DNA of 64,000 nucleotides from Pseudoalteromonas haloplanktis ATCC 14393 (GTDB lineage Bacteria > Pseudomonadota > Gammaproteobacteria > Enterobacterales > Alteromonadaceae): positions 98,543 to 162,542 of the forward strand of contig NZ_AHCA01000011.1 in NCBI RefSeq assembly GCF_000238355.1, written 5' to 3'. A program made the translations under genes and the position numbers. Each line of letters opens with the position of its first letter. Position 1 is the stretch's first letter. Below are positions 43,801 to 53,442 of this stretch, in pieces. The notes under the pieces were generated by a model that saw only the letters and a list, made by a program, of their open reading frames with translations, was not told where the DNA came from and did not search any database.

Positions 43801-44499
43801 CTACATTTTTAAATAAAAATCCTTACACAGGGCAATATACTCATCACTATATTGCCCAGCTTCACCATGAATCGTTAAATGGGTCAGCTCACATAAACGA
43901 GCCTGATAGGCAAAACACATTAAGCTGCGACTTGGCGCTTTTGCTTTTGTTGTATTCACCAAACAATGGCGTACTAAATGCAAATCTTGCAGTTGTGCTT
44001 GTGTTATAAATTGCTGTGCTTCTGGACATGGTAAAATTACATTTAGAAATGACTTTTCATGGCTAAGTCGTTTAAATGCGCTGATAAGCTCACTAAAACT
44101 CAAACTATCAGTATGACGTGCTGTATTACGCGCTTGATCATCCCCTTTTAAACTGGCATTAAAATACGGAGGATTACTGATCACTACATCAAACTTAGTA
44201 ATGCTGTTTACTTGCTGAATAGCTTTTTGCACCAGTGCAATATCGGGCCATGGACTATTGGCAAAGTTTTGCTGCGCATCAGCACACGCATTCTCATCAA
44301 TTTCAACAGCACTAACGGCCATGCAGGGCTTGCGTTGCTTACACATCAATGCCAATAAGCCTGTTCCCGTGCCAACATCCAGCAACCGCTGTGCAGTGAC
44401 TAAATCAGCCCAAGCGCCCAGTAAAATACCGTCCGTCGAGACCTTCATCGCGCTGCGCGTTTGCGCTACTTTAAATTGTTTAAACACAAAGCCTGACAT
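43801..44499 (-). CDS. trmN6: tRNA1(Val) A37 N6-methyltransferase
   Basis: 232 residues with the class I methyltransferase motif L-D-V-G-T-G-T-G-L-L-A near 41 and the N6-adenine signature N-P-P-Y-F near 110. The start (F-K-Q-F-K-V-A-Q) and the M-K-V-S-T-D-G-I-L-L-G-A-W block match TrmN6 (YfiC). AAGGTG precedes ATG 44499. It is divergent from srmB, the same neighbourhood as in E. coli, which strengthens the call. Confidence 0.94.
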   Translation of the reverse strand: MSGFVFKQFKVAQTRSAMKVSTDGILLGAWADLVTAQRLLDVGTGTGLLALMCKQRKPCMAVSAVEIDENACADAQQNFANSPWPDIALVQKAIQQVNSITKFDVVISNPPYFNASLKGDDQARNTARHTDSLSFSELISAFKRLSHEKSFLNVILPCPEAQQFITQAQLQDLHLVRHCLVNTTKAKAPSRSLMCFAYQARLCELTHLTIHGEAGQYSDEYIALCKDFYLKM

Positions 44500-44575
44500 T
44501 TTTTCACCTTTTCATTCACCAACTGGCGGATAGCGCGTATAATTAACGGCAATTGTCCTCTATTTTTGACACTCT

Positions 44576-45802
44576 ATGCAATTTTCTGATTTTGATATTG
44601 ATAACAAGCTACTGCAAGCCGTTGCTAAGATGGGTTACGAAACCCCAACGAGCATCCAACAACAAGCTATTCCTGAAGCGCTGCAAGGGCGAGACATTTT
44701 AGCTTCTGCACCTACCGGTACTGGTAAAACAGCTGCATTTTTGATCCCAGCTATTCAATACTTACTTGATTTTCCACGTCGGGAGCCAGGCTTCGCCCGT
44801 GTTTTGATCATGACGCCAACCCGTGAGTTAGCTTATCAAATTCATGAACAATGTGAACTACTTGCTAAAGGCACCAACCTTAAGATTGGGGTGGTAACTG
44901 GCGGTATTAACTACGGTACGCATAAAGAAATATTTGAAAAAAATAACGACATTCTAATCGCCACACCGGGGCGATTAATGGAATATTTAGAAACTGAAAA
45001 CTTCCACGCCGAAAACGTCGAAATGCTTATTTTAGACGAAGCCGACCGCATGCTCGACATGGGCTTTCGTAAAGAAATGATGCGCATTTGTGAAGAAGCT
45101 AAAAATCGACGCCAATGCTTTTTGTTCTCAGCCACCCTTGAAGGCGACAGTGTTGAGCGTTTTGCTGAGCAAATATTAAATGACCCTGCGCTGCTTGAAG
45201 CTGAGTCATCACGAAAAGAAAAAGCCAAAATCCATCAATGGATCCATTTAGCCGATGACTACCATCATAAACTCGAGTTATTAGTTAATACACTAAATGG
45301 CCCTGATGTTAGCAAAGCGATTGTGTTTGTAAAAACCCGTGAACGCCTTGAAACCTTAATTGGTGAACTCACTAACAACGGTGTTAAAGCAGCATGGTTA
45401 CGTGGTGAAATGCCACAAGACAAGCGTATGAAGGCAATGGAAAACTTCCACAGTGGCCGCACTAAAATACTCGTGGCGACTGATGTTGCAGCCCGAGGAA
45501 TTGATGTGGCAGATATCAGCCATGTCATTAACTTTGATATGCCACGCACCGCAGATGTATATGTGCACCGTATTGGCCGTACTGGTCGCGCGGGTAAAAA
45601 AGGCATTGCGATTTCATTAGTGGAAGCCCACGATATTGCAATTGTAGCAAAAGTAGAACGTTACACAGAGCAAAAGCTTAAACGTCGTGTTATTAAAGGG
45701 CTCGAGCCAAGACATAAAGAAGCTAAGTTGCCAATTAAAAAACTCAAAGATCCGGCAAAAATTAAAGCCCGCAAAAAGGCGAAAGCTAAGAAAAAGAAGT
45801 AA
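44576..45802 (+). CDS. srmB: ATP-dependent RNA helicase SrmB
   Basis: 408 residues. Motifs in order: Q motif (T-S-I-Q-Q-Q-A-I-P), A-P-T-G-T-G-K-T near 46, P-T-R-E-L-A near 84, D-E-A-D near 152, S-A-T near 183, and H-R-I-G-R-T-G-R-A-G near 335. A Lys-rich tail ends the protein. SrmB acts early in 50S subunit assembly. Synteny with trmN6 supports SrmB over other DEAD-box helicases. Confidence 0.94.
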   Translation: MQFSDFDIDNKLLQAVAKMGYETPTSIQQQAIPEALQGRDILASAPTGTGKTAAFLIPAIQYLLDFPRREPGFARVLIMTPTRELAYQIHEQCELLAKGTNLKIGVVTGGINYGTHKEIFEKNNDILIATPGRLMEYLETENFHAENVEMLILDEADRMLDMGFRKEMMRICEEAKNRRQCFLFSATLEGDSVERFAEQILNDPALLEAESSRKEKAKIHQWIHLADDYHHKLELLVNTLNGPDVSKAIVFVKTRERLETLIGELTNNGVKAAWLRGEMPQDKRMKAMENFHSGRTKILVATDVAARGIDVADISHVINFDMPRTADVYVHRIGRTGRAGKKGIAISLVEAHDIAIVAKVERYTEQKLKRRVIKGLEPRHKEAKLPIKKLKDPAKIKARKKAKAKKKK

Positions 45803-45821
45803 TCATTTTCTTTAATGTGTA

Positions 45822-45854
45822 CAAAAGCCGAGACTGTTATAGCCTCGGCTTTTT
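45822..45854. terminator. Bidirectional intrinsic terminator
   Basis: AAAAGCCGAG and CTCGGCTTTTT pair around a 12-nt loop, between srmB (plus) and the protease gene (minus, stop at 45863). A- and T-runs on the two sides allow termination from both directions. Confidence 0.88.
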
Positions 45855-45862
45855 AGTATAAC

Positions 45863-47953
45863 TTACTGGCATTTACCTAAATCTTTCCATACCGCCCATG
45901 CAGATGAATTATCAGCAGGGTTGGCACCTTGTGTCCACCACTTAACGCTGTAACGGTTGCCACTATAGGCGACTTCATTTCCTGCGGTGTAGGCCGTTGA
46001 GGCACTCCACGCAGCTAAACCACTGCAACCTGCTGGTGGCGTATCACCATCAGTTACTATCACTGTTTTTACTAAACTGTGATTGAGGCCTTGCGCATCA
46101 CTTACTGTTAATTTTACTTCATAAGAGCCGGGAGCTTGATAAGTATGAGTTGGTGTTTTTGCATTGGCTGCATTACCGTCGCCAAACGTCCAGTTATAAG
46201 CCGTTACCGCTACATCATCGGTTGATGCGTTAGTAAAGCTCACCGCTAAACCAGTTACGCTAAAATCAAAGTTAGCTTTTGGCGCTTGATTTACAGCACC
46301 ACCACCGCTACTTTGACAGTTACCTTGACGTGACCATACATTCGAAAAGACTGCCGGACTTGCACCCGTTGACCACCAAGTTGCTTTATATTTAGCTTGG
46401 TTATACTCAACTAAATCACCGACACGGTATGCTTTTGCTGCATCCCAACTTGCTAAACCATCACACCCACCTACCGGGGTCGATGAAACCGTCACCGTCT
46501 GACTGCGTTGATTTTTTTGCCCTATCGTATCCGTCACTTCTAAAACAACCGTGTAGTTACCTTCTGCTGCATAAGTATGAACAGGGTTTTGCGTGCTTGC
46601 AGTATTTCCATCACCAAAACTCCAGCTATAACTGCTAATGCCTTTATCATCAGTGGATGTATTACTGAATGTCACTTGTTTGTCATTTACCGAGGCACTA
46701 AAGCGCGCGACTGGTGCATTATCAACACCACTGCCACCACCACATTCAGATTGCGTTAAATAATCATAAGCATCTTTTGCTTTAACAATACCAAAGCCGT
46801 ATGACGTATCACGCCCTGGTGTGCCTTTGTCTTGGGCTGTTACATTAAGTGCATCACGAATTTGTTGATTACTACAATTTGGAAAGTAACTCCATACTAG
46901 TGCTGCAACACCCGATACATGCGGTGTCGCCATTGAGGTACCACTAATACTTTTATAACCGCCGTTATTCCACGTTGAATTAGTGCCTACACCCGGCGCT
47001 GCAATTTCAACTTGTGAGTTATATTGTGAGAAGGAGGCTTTATTGCCATTACGATCAACCGCAGCCACCGATACCACAGAGTCATACGATGCCGGGTAGC
47101 TTAGCGAGCTATTTGCATCATTACCTGCCGCCGCAATATGTAACATGCCTTGCGCATAACTATTGGCAAATGCTTGACGTTCAGCATTAGATGATTGTGG
47201 TCCCCCTAAGCTCATACTTGTCACACTTGCACCTGCTGACTGACACTGAGCAATTGCAGCAACAAGATCAGAGCCGTATGCCCAGTGACCTTGATCGTTA
47301 AATACCTTAACTATATGCAGCCCTAATTGACCCGATGAATTAACCCCAACAACGCCCAACCCATTACCGCCAAGTGCCGCAATGGTTCCCGCTACGTGAG
47401 TACCGTGACCATTACCATCGTTGTACCAATTCCCCGTATTATTAGCGCCATATCCATCACTACCTGTGATCCCTGTATTTGGTAAGTCAGGATGGTTAAG
47501 TGCATAACCGGTATCCATAATACATACTTTTTGATTACCAGTTAGATTGTCTGATAACTGTTGAGCTTGTACCATAGTGATCCCATAAGGCGTGCTCTCA
47601 GCCATTAAATAGCGCTTTGGATCTACTTCGATACTGGCTACATCCTCACTTTGCAACAATCGCGCTTTTTGCTCCGCCGTTAAAACCACCGCCATAGCAT
47701 TAATATCTGGTAAACTTTGCAGCACTTCTACATTTGCTTGCAGAGCAATATCACTCATCAAATTCATTTTAATCGTATCAACGTGGGCTTTACTGCGCGC
47801 AAACGCAGTGTGTACCGCTGCTGTTTGCTCTGATAAATGCACGATAAAACGCGCTGATTCTACTTGCTCTGCCATTGCAGTGCTTGCAGTTGATAATAGA
47901 ATCGCACTCGCTAATGCAGTTATTTTCAATGCGGGGGTTTTCGACGCTTTCAT
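45863..47953 (-). CDS. Secreted subtilisin-like protease with two PKD and two CBM5/12-like modules
   Basis: 696 residues. Signal peptide 1-28; inhibitor I9-type propeptide about 33-117; S8 catalytic domain about 122-400 with Asp147 (I-M-D-T-G), His183 (G-N-G-H-G-T-H-V-A-G), oxyanion Asn278 and Ser340 (G-T-S-M-A-T-P). Then PKD 1 (about 412-490, F-G-D-G-N), a Trp-rich ChiC/CBM5/12-like module (497-546), PKD 2 (557-634) and a second Trp-rich module (643-695). The modules suggest attachment to chitin or other insoluble polymer. It is probably secreted by type II secretion. A 457-bp AT-rich region lies upstream. Confidence 0.94.
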   Translation of the reverse strand: MKASKTPALKITALASAILLSTASTAMAEQVESARFIVHLSEQTAAVHTAFARSKAHVDTIKMNLMSDIALQANVEVLQSLPDINAMAVVLTAEQKARLLQSEDVASIEVDPKRYLMAESTPYGITMVQAQQLSDNLTGNQKVCIMDTGYALNHPDLPNTGITGSDGYGANNTGNWYNDGNGHGTHVAGTIAALGGNGLGVVGVNSSGQLGLHIVKVFNDQGHWAYGSDLVAAIAQCQSAGASVTSMSLGGPQSSNAERQAFANSYAQGMLHIAAAGNDANSSLSYPASYDSVVSVAAVDRNGNKASFSQYNSQVEIAAPGVGTNSTWNNGGYKSISGTSMATPHVSGVAALVWSYFPNCSNQQIRDALNVTAQDKGTPGRDTSYGFGIVKAKDAYDYLTQSECGGGSGVDNAPVARFSASVNDKQVTFSNTSTDDKGISSYSWSFGDGNTASTQNPVHTYAAEGNYTVVLEVTDTIGQKNQRSQTVTVSSTPVGGCDGLASWDAAKAYRVGDLVEYNQAKYKATWWSTGASPAVFSNVWSRQGNCQSSGGGAVNQAPKANFDFSVTGLAVSFTNASTDDVAVTAYNWTFGDGNAANAKTPTHTYQAPGSYEVKLTVSDAQGLNHSLVKTVIVTDGDTPPAGCSGLAAWSASTAYTAGNEVAYSGNRYSVKWWTQGANPADNSSAWAVWKDLGKCQ

Positions 47954-48410
47954 TTTAAAATCCTTGGATGTAAATTTAAATAAGCTATGAACTTACAATT
48001 AATTCACAACCCTTTAATGGAAACACCACAAGACAACGCTGTCAACTTAGTAATTGTAATCTATTAAAGTTTAAAATAGAGCAATTAATCTATTGTAATT
48101 TAAAGAGAATTATTTCATTTAAATATTTATCCCAAAACTCAGCTACACACCTTTAATTTATTAAGGAATGACATTCTCTGTAAATTAAATGTTACAAATA
48201 GCTATATACTGTATTAATCTAATAAAGCTAAAAAAGGAACAAATAAATCTAAAATAATGACCACTCATCGTATTTTTTACTCAGTAGAATGTAAAAAATT
48301 CTTAAGGTCACTATGAAAATATTAAATATCTTTAATTTACAATAGGTTAATTTTGGAATGGAATTTGTAACTAAGTAAATGTCATTCACTAAGCAAACTT
48401 GAGGGAAATC
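47954..48410. other. AT-rich divergent intergenic region
   Basis: About 457 bp between the protease (minus) and BON-domain (plus) genes, strongly AT-rich. It must hold both promoters. I see no reading frame, hairpin of note or recognisable operator. Confidence 0.5.
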
Positions 48411-48734
48411 ATGAACCGCTTTAAATTAACTGTATCATTAGTATCACTATGCTGTGTATTTTTACTCGCCTGTGCAACACAAGTCAGTGCAGCCACCAGC
48501 ACGATTATGATCAGCAGCGTTTCTCCTCAGCCAACTTTACAACAAGCAATAATTGATAAACTACGCCGCAACCCAAACCTAAATCTTACACAACTGCAAG
48601 TGCATGTTGATGGCAACAAAATAGCCCTGTACGGCCAAGCTGCAACCGGTTTTGAACGCGCACTGGCACAAAAGTTTTTAGAAAACACCCAAGGTATCGC
48701 TATCATAGAAAATAAAATGCAAGTGAGAAATTAA
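48411..48734 (+). CDS. Exported BON-domain protein
   Basis: 107 residues from ATG 48411; GAGGG lies just upstream, and the longer TTG form would start inside that site. A signal sequence with V-F-L-L-A-C (lipobox-like, Cys near 21) precedes a single BON domain (about 45-107: L-Q-Q-A-I-I-D-K-L-R-R-N ... L-Y-G-Q-A-A-T-G-F-E-R). BON domains bind phospholipid or envelope parts in OsmY-like proteins. Confidence 0.78.
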   Translation: MNRFKLTVSLVSLCCVFLLACATQVSAATSTIMISSVSPQPTLQQAIIDKLRRNPNLNLTQLQVHVDGNKIALYGQAATGFERALAQKFLENTQGIAIIENKMQVRN

Positions 48735-48931
48735 AGAGCTTAGAGAGGCTAGGTTGGAGAATTTAATTGCTCGTTGTGTTTCTATTTAGTGCTTTATTAG
48801 TGCTGATTTTTATATTCACAAAAGTTCAACCCTCTTCAATATTGTAATGGCATGTAGTATCAAGTAAACAGTCAGTTCGAACTTAATGCCTGCCAATATA
48901 AAATTAATAGCACGAAGATAATTCATCATAA

Positions 48932-49126
48932 TTATTTATGTCGGGCGTTTTTGCGGTTTTGGCATTCATTAAGAATATGCTGTTTTTGTTCTGGGTTGGC
49001 GCTGTGCCAAGCTAGGATTTCAGCTAGGGTTCTAAAGCAGCCGAGGCAAATATCATTGCCATCCAAACAGCAATGACGAATACATGGATTGTCGGGCTGC
49101 TTGGTGTTCAACTTATGACTATCCAT
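48932..49126 (-). CDS. DUF1289 small Cys-rich protein
   Basis: 64 residues with the DUF1289 pattern N-P-C-I-R-H-C-C-L-D-G-N-D-I-C-L-G-C-F-R-T-L-A-E-I, giving a four-Cys cluster that probably binds metal. The family is common in proteobacteria without a defined role. Ribosome site is weak. Confidence 0.86.
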   Translation of the reverse strand: MDSHKLNTKQPDNPCIRHCCLDGNDICLGCFRTLAEILAWHSANPEQKQHILNECQNRKNARHK

Positions 49127-49229
49127 TTTGAACCCCGCGTCGTTATTACTTACTAGACAGTAGCGGGTGTTTTTAGCTGTGTCTAATAAGTAATCTTAAA
49201 AAGCAGCACGCAATCATACAAAGCTAACT

Positions 49230-49709
49230 TTACTTACCTTGATGTTTTGCTAAGAATGGTTGTAGTCTTTCAAGCAGCAGGCCTTGTTTTAACTGCCCTT
49301 CTTGCATACCTAACTGCGCACCTATTTGCATTAGCTCTGGTGATTTAGCAAGAAACTTTTGCCCTGTGGGTGTTTCATAAAAGGCGATTAACTCATTGAT
49401 TTCTTTTTCAGTAAAATTCTCAGAGTAGATTTCAACTAATTCTGTTAAAATTGCTTGTTGATCAAAATCATACTTAAACCAATCTCGGTAAATGTTTTTC
49501 AACTCTTCTTTAGCCGCGGCATCTAATTGTAACTGTACCGCCATTTGCTCAATAACTGGTAACATTGCTTCAAAACCACCATTCATCTGCTTATCCATGC
49601 CCATTACTGAGAACATTCTTTCAACTGAGCTGGTTGCCTGCTCTTGTGCATAGGTGGGATTGGTTAATATTAATAGTGAGAATGCGCATATTGATACTAG
49701 TTTTTTCAT
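49230..49709 (-). CDS. Periplasmic DUF2059-type protein
   Basis: 159 residues from ATG 49709, chosen because AAGGAAG lies 5 nt upstream and because a clean signal peptide (1-21, ending T-Y-A) follows. The helical mature domain with F-T-E-K-E-I-N-E-L-I-A-F-Y-E-T-P-T-G-Q-K-F is the DUF2059 signature. Function unknown; members are exported helical proteins. Confidence 0.87.
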   Translation of the reverse strand: MKKLVSICAFSLLILTNPTYAQEQATSSVERMFSVMGMDKQMNGGFEAMLPVIEQMAVQLQLDAAAKEELKNIYRDWFKYDFDQQAILTELVEIYSENFTEKEINELIAFYETPTGQKFLAKSPELMQIGAQLGMQEGQLKQGLLLERLQPFLAKHQGK

Positions 49710-49898
49710 TGTAACTTCCTTATAGGGGATAAATAAACCTGTACTTATCTTACTCTTATTGCTGCTATTTCTCAGTAAAAAACTTAATACAGGAAATATG
49801 CGCAAAGCAAAATCCTATTGCCACCAGCATATATGTGTAAATTAGCACTATCAGCAAGTAAATATTACCTGCTGATACACTGACTCTAAAGCGAGTAA

Positions 49899-50810
49899 TT
49901 ACTCAGTCTGCTGTTGCTTTTCACTGATCATTGCATCGAGTTTTTCGCCGCCTTTGATACCAAAATCAAGGGTGCGAATTGGGAATGGAATACTAATATC
50001 AGCATCACTTAGTGCTTGCTTAACGGCTACAATTGCTTTGTGGCGTACTGTCATAAAGTCAGCCTCACCTGGGTATTTGATCCAAAACCACACCAGTAAG
50101 TTGACACTGCTGTCACCAAAACTGTCAGCATATACTGCGGTTTCCTGCTGTTTAATAACAAAATCAAATTCATTAATTTTTTTAACTATCACCTCAGCGG
50201 CAAGCTCAGGATCATCACCGTATGAAATACCCACCGGTACTTCAATACGGCGCACGCCTAAGGTACTGTAATTACGTAATACATTACGAAACAGTATTTT
50301 GTTAGGCACTAAAATTAATTGCCCGTAGAAGTTTTCCACCAAAGTGTTACGCAGGTTTATTGACTTAACAGTGCCAAACACATCATCGGTTTTAATGACA
50401 TCACCTGTTTTAAAGGGCTTGCGGATCCCCATAGCAATACCGGCAATAAGGTTTTCGGTCATATCTTGAAAAGCAAAACCAATGGCAAGGCCCACAATCC
50501 CCGCACCGGCAAGCAGTGAGGTCACTGTGCCTTTGAGCCCCATAAAATCAAGTGCAACAAATAATCCCACGCACAATATTATCATTTTAAATATTGATGC
50601 CATCAAATCGGCAATTTGTTTAGAGTCCAAAGAGCGGCGTAATAAGTTACGCATCATCGAGCCTAAAAAGCGAGCGAGGATAGAAAATACAATGGCAATG
50701 ATCACTGCCACTATAAAATTGGGAATGTGGCTTATGACAACATCAAACCAGCCACCGAGTTTCTCTTCTATTAACTTTTCAGCTTCACTGATAGAAGGTA
50801 TTTTCAACAT
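49899..50810 (-). CDS. MscS-family mechanosensitive channel (second copy)
   Basis: 303 residues. Helices at about 20-45, 60-90 and 95-115; the pore-helix pattern L-A-G-A-G-I-V-G-L-A-I-G-F-A-F-Q-D near 98-114; then the MscS beta domain (G-D-V-I-K-T ... V-P-N-K-I-L-F) and an alpha/beta C-terminal domain. It differs clearly from the protein at 26534, so these are separate paralogues. Confidence 0.93.
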   Translation of the reverse strand: MLKIPSISEAEKLIEEKLGGWFDVVISHIPNFIVAVIIAIVFSILARFLGSMMRNLLRRSLDSKQIADLMASIFKMIILCVGLFVALDFMGLKGTVTSLLAGAGIVGLAIGFAFQDMTENLIAGIAMGIRKPFKTGDVIKTDDVFGTVKSINLRNTLVENFYGQLILVPNKILFRNVLRNYSTLGVRRIEVPVGISYGDDPELAAEVIVKKINEFDFVIKQQETAVYADSFGDSSVNLLVWFWIKYPGEADFMTVRHKAIVAVKQALSDADISIPFPIRTLDFGIKGGEKLDAMISEKQQQTE

Positions 50811-50916
50811 TATTTAACCCTAAGTATTCTTACATATACTCAAGGTACTGCAAAATAAGCGCCAAAACGTAAAGCCATGGATTGCATGGCTATGTAAACT
50901 GAGCGATGTTTAAAAA

Positions 50917-51696
50917 TTAATTTTGCTCGTCACGCATAAATACCGGTTCAAGTGCTTTTTGACTCGCTTCTTCACTGTAGTAGTAACCATCAACAGTAAA
51001 CTTTTTCAGCTCACTTAACTGCGTGATTTTATTTTCAATAATGTAGCGTGCCATTAAGCCGCGGGCTTTTTTAGCGTAAAAGCTAATAATTTTATATTGG
51101 CCGTTTTTACAGTCTTTAAAGTGTGGAGTAATGATTTGCGCATTTAAGGCTTTTTTATCAACCGCTTTAAAATACTCGTTTGATGCAAGATTTACTAAAT
51201 ATTGGCTATCTTGCTCAGCGAGAACAGTATTGAGCTTATCGGCAATAATGCTGCCCCAAAACTCATATAAGTTTTTGCCGCGACTATTTTCAAGCTTAGT
51301 GCCCATTTCTAAGCGATACGCTTGCATTAAATCAAGTGGTTTTAATAACCCATAAAGGCCTGACAAAATTCGTAAATGGCTTTGCGCGTAATCAAGCTGG
51401 CTTGCAGTTAAGCTGTTTGCATCTAAACCACCGTATACATCGCCATTAAAAGCCATTACAGCTTGTTTGGCGTTGTCGGTAGTAAACGGTTGTGACCATT
51501 CGCTAAAGCGTGCAGCATTGAGGCCGGCAAGCTTATCGCTTATTTTCATTAAACTGCTAATCTGCGCCGGTGTTAACTCCCGACACACAGTCATTAACTC
51601 TTCGCTGTGCTCAAGTAACTCAGGTTGCGTGAATTTATCGGTACTTGCTTGGCTCTCGTAATCTAAATTTTTTGCAGGTGAAATAACAGTGATCAT
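50917..51696 (-). CDS. yaaA: Peroxide stress protein YaaA
   Basis: 259 residues, matching YaaA from the first strand (I-T-V-I-S-P-A-K-N-L-D-Y-E) through F-N-G-D-V-Y-G-G-L-D-A to the C-terminal F-Y-A-K-K-A-R-G-L-M-A-R. In E. coli it lowers intracellular iron and DNA damage during hydrogen peroxide stress. It is divergent from talB, recalling the yaaA-yaaJ-talB region of E. coli without yaaJ. Confidence 0.96.
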   Translation of the reverse strand: MITVISPAKNLDYESQASTDKFTQPELLEHSEELMTVCRELTPAQISSLMKISDKLAGLNAARFSEWSQPFTTDNAKQAVMAFNGDVYGGLDANSLTASQLDYAQSHLRILSGLYGLLKPLDLMQAYRLEMGTKLENSRGKNLYEFWGSIIADKLNTVLAEQDSQYLVNLASNEYFKAVDKKALNAQIITPHFKDCKNGQYKIISFYAKKARGLMARYIIENKITQLSELKKFTVDGYYYSEEASQKALEPVFMRDEQN

Positions 51697-51929
51697 AGTT
51701 AGCTATTGACTTGGAAATTATTTAATGTCAATTTCAACATTAAATGAAACGAAAAGCACGTTTTGTTTGTATCAATCTTATGATACCTACCTTATTCGCA
51801 TAGCAAATTAAACGATGCGCCTTCGTTCTTTACTGATACGGACATAAGACCTATAAAGCACTGTCACAGTGTTGCAGTATAAGGTAGTTACAGTATTTTC
51901 TTTTAACTTGCTTGGAATGAGGAAAGCAA

Positions 51930-52880
51930 ATGACTTCAGCTCTACAAAGGCTCAAACAACATTCATCTATCGTAGCGGACACTGGTGATATTGAAGCGAT
52001 TAAGAAACACCAACCAGAAGATGCAACAACTAACCCTTCACTGCTATTAAAGGCTAGTGAAATTGCAGCCTACAAACCATATTTAGATAAAGCGTGGAGT
52101 TATGCTAAAGAAACCGAGCAAGACGCTGCAAAACAATTAGAGCTCGCGTGTGATTACTTTGCGGTATTACTTGGTAAAGAGATCAGTGAAATTGTACCTG
52201 GCTACATTTCTACCGAAGTTGATGCACGTTTATCGTTTGATACTCAGGCAACCATAGCTAAAGCGCATACTTTACTGAGCCTTTATGAAAAAGAAGGTGT
52301 CAACAAAGATAAAATTTTAATTAAAATAGCCTCAACATGGGAAGGTATTAAAGCCGCTGAACAACTTGAGAAAGAAGGTACTAAGTGTAACCTGACTTTA
52401 TTGTTTAGTGATGCTCAGGCTCGTGCATGTGCCGATGCTAACGTATTTTTGATTTCACCATTTGTGGGCCGTATTCTTGATTGGCACGTTGCCAACGGCA
52501 TGGAAAAGCCTACGGATCCATTGCAAGATCCTGGTGTGCAATCAGTACGTAGCATTTTTGAATTTTATAAACGCCATGATTACAAAACCGTGGTTATGGG
52601 TGCAAGCTTCCGTAACACCGGTGAAATCATCGCCTTAACGGGTTGTGACAAGCTAACGATCAGCCCTAACCTATTAGAAGAGTTAGGCAACCTTGAAGGC
52701 GCACAAGAGTATTTACTTGAAAGTGATATTGCTAAAGAGCCAAAGCCTGCGCCACTGACAGAAACACAATTTCGTTGGTTGCATAATCAAGATGCGATGG
52801 CGACTGAAAAACTAGCCGAAGGTATTCGCTCATTTGCAGACGCGCAAGAGCAGCTAGAAGCACGCTTTAAAGCAATGTAA
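51930..52880 (+). CDS. talB: Transaldolase
   Basis: 316 residues, the class I transaldolase length. The Schiff-base Lys is at 132 (I-L-I-K-I-A-S-T), identical in position to E. coli TalB; D17 and T-N-P-S near 33 also match. It moves a dihydroxyacetone unit in the non-oxidative pentose phosphate pathway. GAGGAAAG precedes the ATG and a terminator follows. Confidence 0.97.
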   Translation: MTSALQRLKQHSSIVADTGDIEAIKKHQPEDATTNPSLLLKASEIAAYKPYLDKAWSYAKETEQDAAKQLELACDYFAVLLGKEISEIVPGYISTEVDARLSFDTQATIAKAHTLLSLYEKEGVNKDKILIKIASTWEGIKAAEQLEKEGTKCNLTLLFSDAQARACADANVFLISPFVGRILDWHVANGMEKPTDPLQDPGVQSVRSIFEFYKRHDYKTVVMGASFRNTGEIIALTGCDKLTISPNLLEELGNLEGAQEYLLESDIAKEPKPAPLTETQFRWLHNQDAMATEKLAEGIRSFADAQEQLEARFKAM

Positions 52881-52916
52881 ACGGCTTTATCGACTCGTTA
52901 ACTAATGAAAGATTAA

Positions 52917-52940
52917 ACGTCGCATATGCGGCGTTTTTTT
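52917..52940 (+). terminator. Intrinsic terminator of talB
   Basis: AACGTCGC-ATAT-GCGGCGTT pairs (one T-G) as a short stem and is followed by seven T. Confidence 0.88.
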
Positions 52941-53072
52941 ATGCAAAAATATAATCCCTATTCATTAATTTATCACTTATCTGTAACATAACCGTCACTT
53001 TTTTGTTCTATTTTAGTTTGGCCTGTGGTATAGGTATTTTCGAGGTTCAAAAAAATTCAATAGGAGAAGTTC

Positions 53073-53261
53073 ATGGATAGCCTAGACGATATTTTAGAAA
53101 TGTTAGAAGGTCCTGATACAACAAGAAAGACCTCTCAGAAAAATAAAAAGAGAAAATGGCGTGAGATCGAAGCTTTAAAAGATAAGCAACGTTTACGTAA
53201 AGAACTACAGGAACTAGATTTTTTTGCAGACAATATTGCGATTGATGAATTAGATTTTTAA
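53073..53261 (+). CDS. DUF3545 small protein
   Basis: 62 residues, highly charged: acidic start (D-S-L-D-D-I-L-E-M-L-E), a basic centre (K-K-R-K-W-R-E-I-E-A) and an acidic end. This is the DUF3545 pattern found in Alteromonadales and Vibrionales. TAGGAGAA precedes the ATG. Role unknown; the basic helix could bind nucleic acid. Confidence 0.85.
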   Translation: MDSLDDILEMLEGPDTTRKTSQKNKKRKWREIEALKDKQRLRKELQELDFFADNIAIDELDF

Positions 53262-53291
53262 TTTAACTACGCAGTAAAACTAACCAACTAA

Positions 53292-53321
53292 AAAGGCCCT
53301 TGCTTAACTGCCAGGGCCTTT
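53292..53321 (+). terminator. Intrinsic terminator of the DUF3545 gene
   Basis: AAAGGCCCT and AGGGCCTTT pair perfectly (9 bp) around a 12-nt loop and run into GTTTTAT. Confidence 0.8.
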
Positions 53322-53339
53322 GTTTTATCGGTAAATATA

Positions 53340-53440
53340 TATTGCGCGTTGCCTACCCCACGTAATTAAGACTTGTGTAGCAGCGATTTTACATCGCGAC
53401 TGAATTTTATATTTGCGCGGGGTAAACCCGCGCCTACAAT
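53340..53440. repeat. Cluster of REP-like palindromes
   Basis: Two dyads in 100 bp: GCAGCGATTTTACATCGCGAC near 53380, with GCGAT/ATCGC arms, and GCGCGGGGTAAACCCGCGC at 53415-53433, with GCGCGGG/CCCGCGC arms. GC-rich arms in an AT-rich gap are typical of dispersed intergenic repeats. It separates the DUF3545 gene from the end of ung. Confidence 0.5.
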
Positions 53441-53442
53441 TC

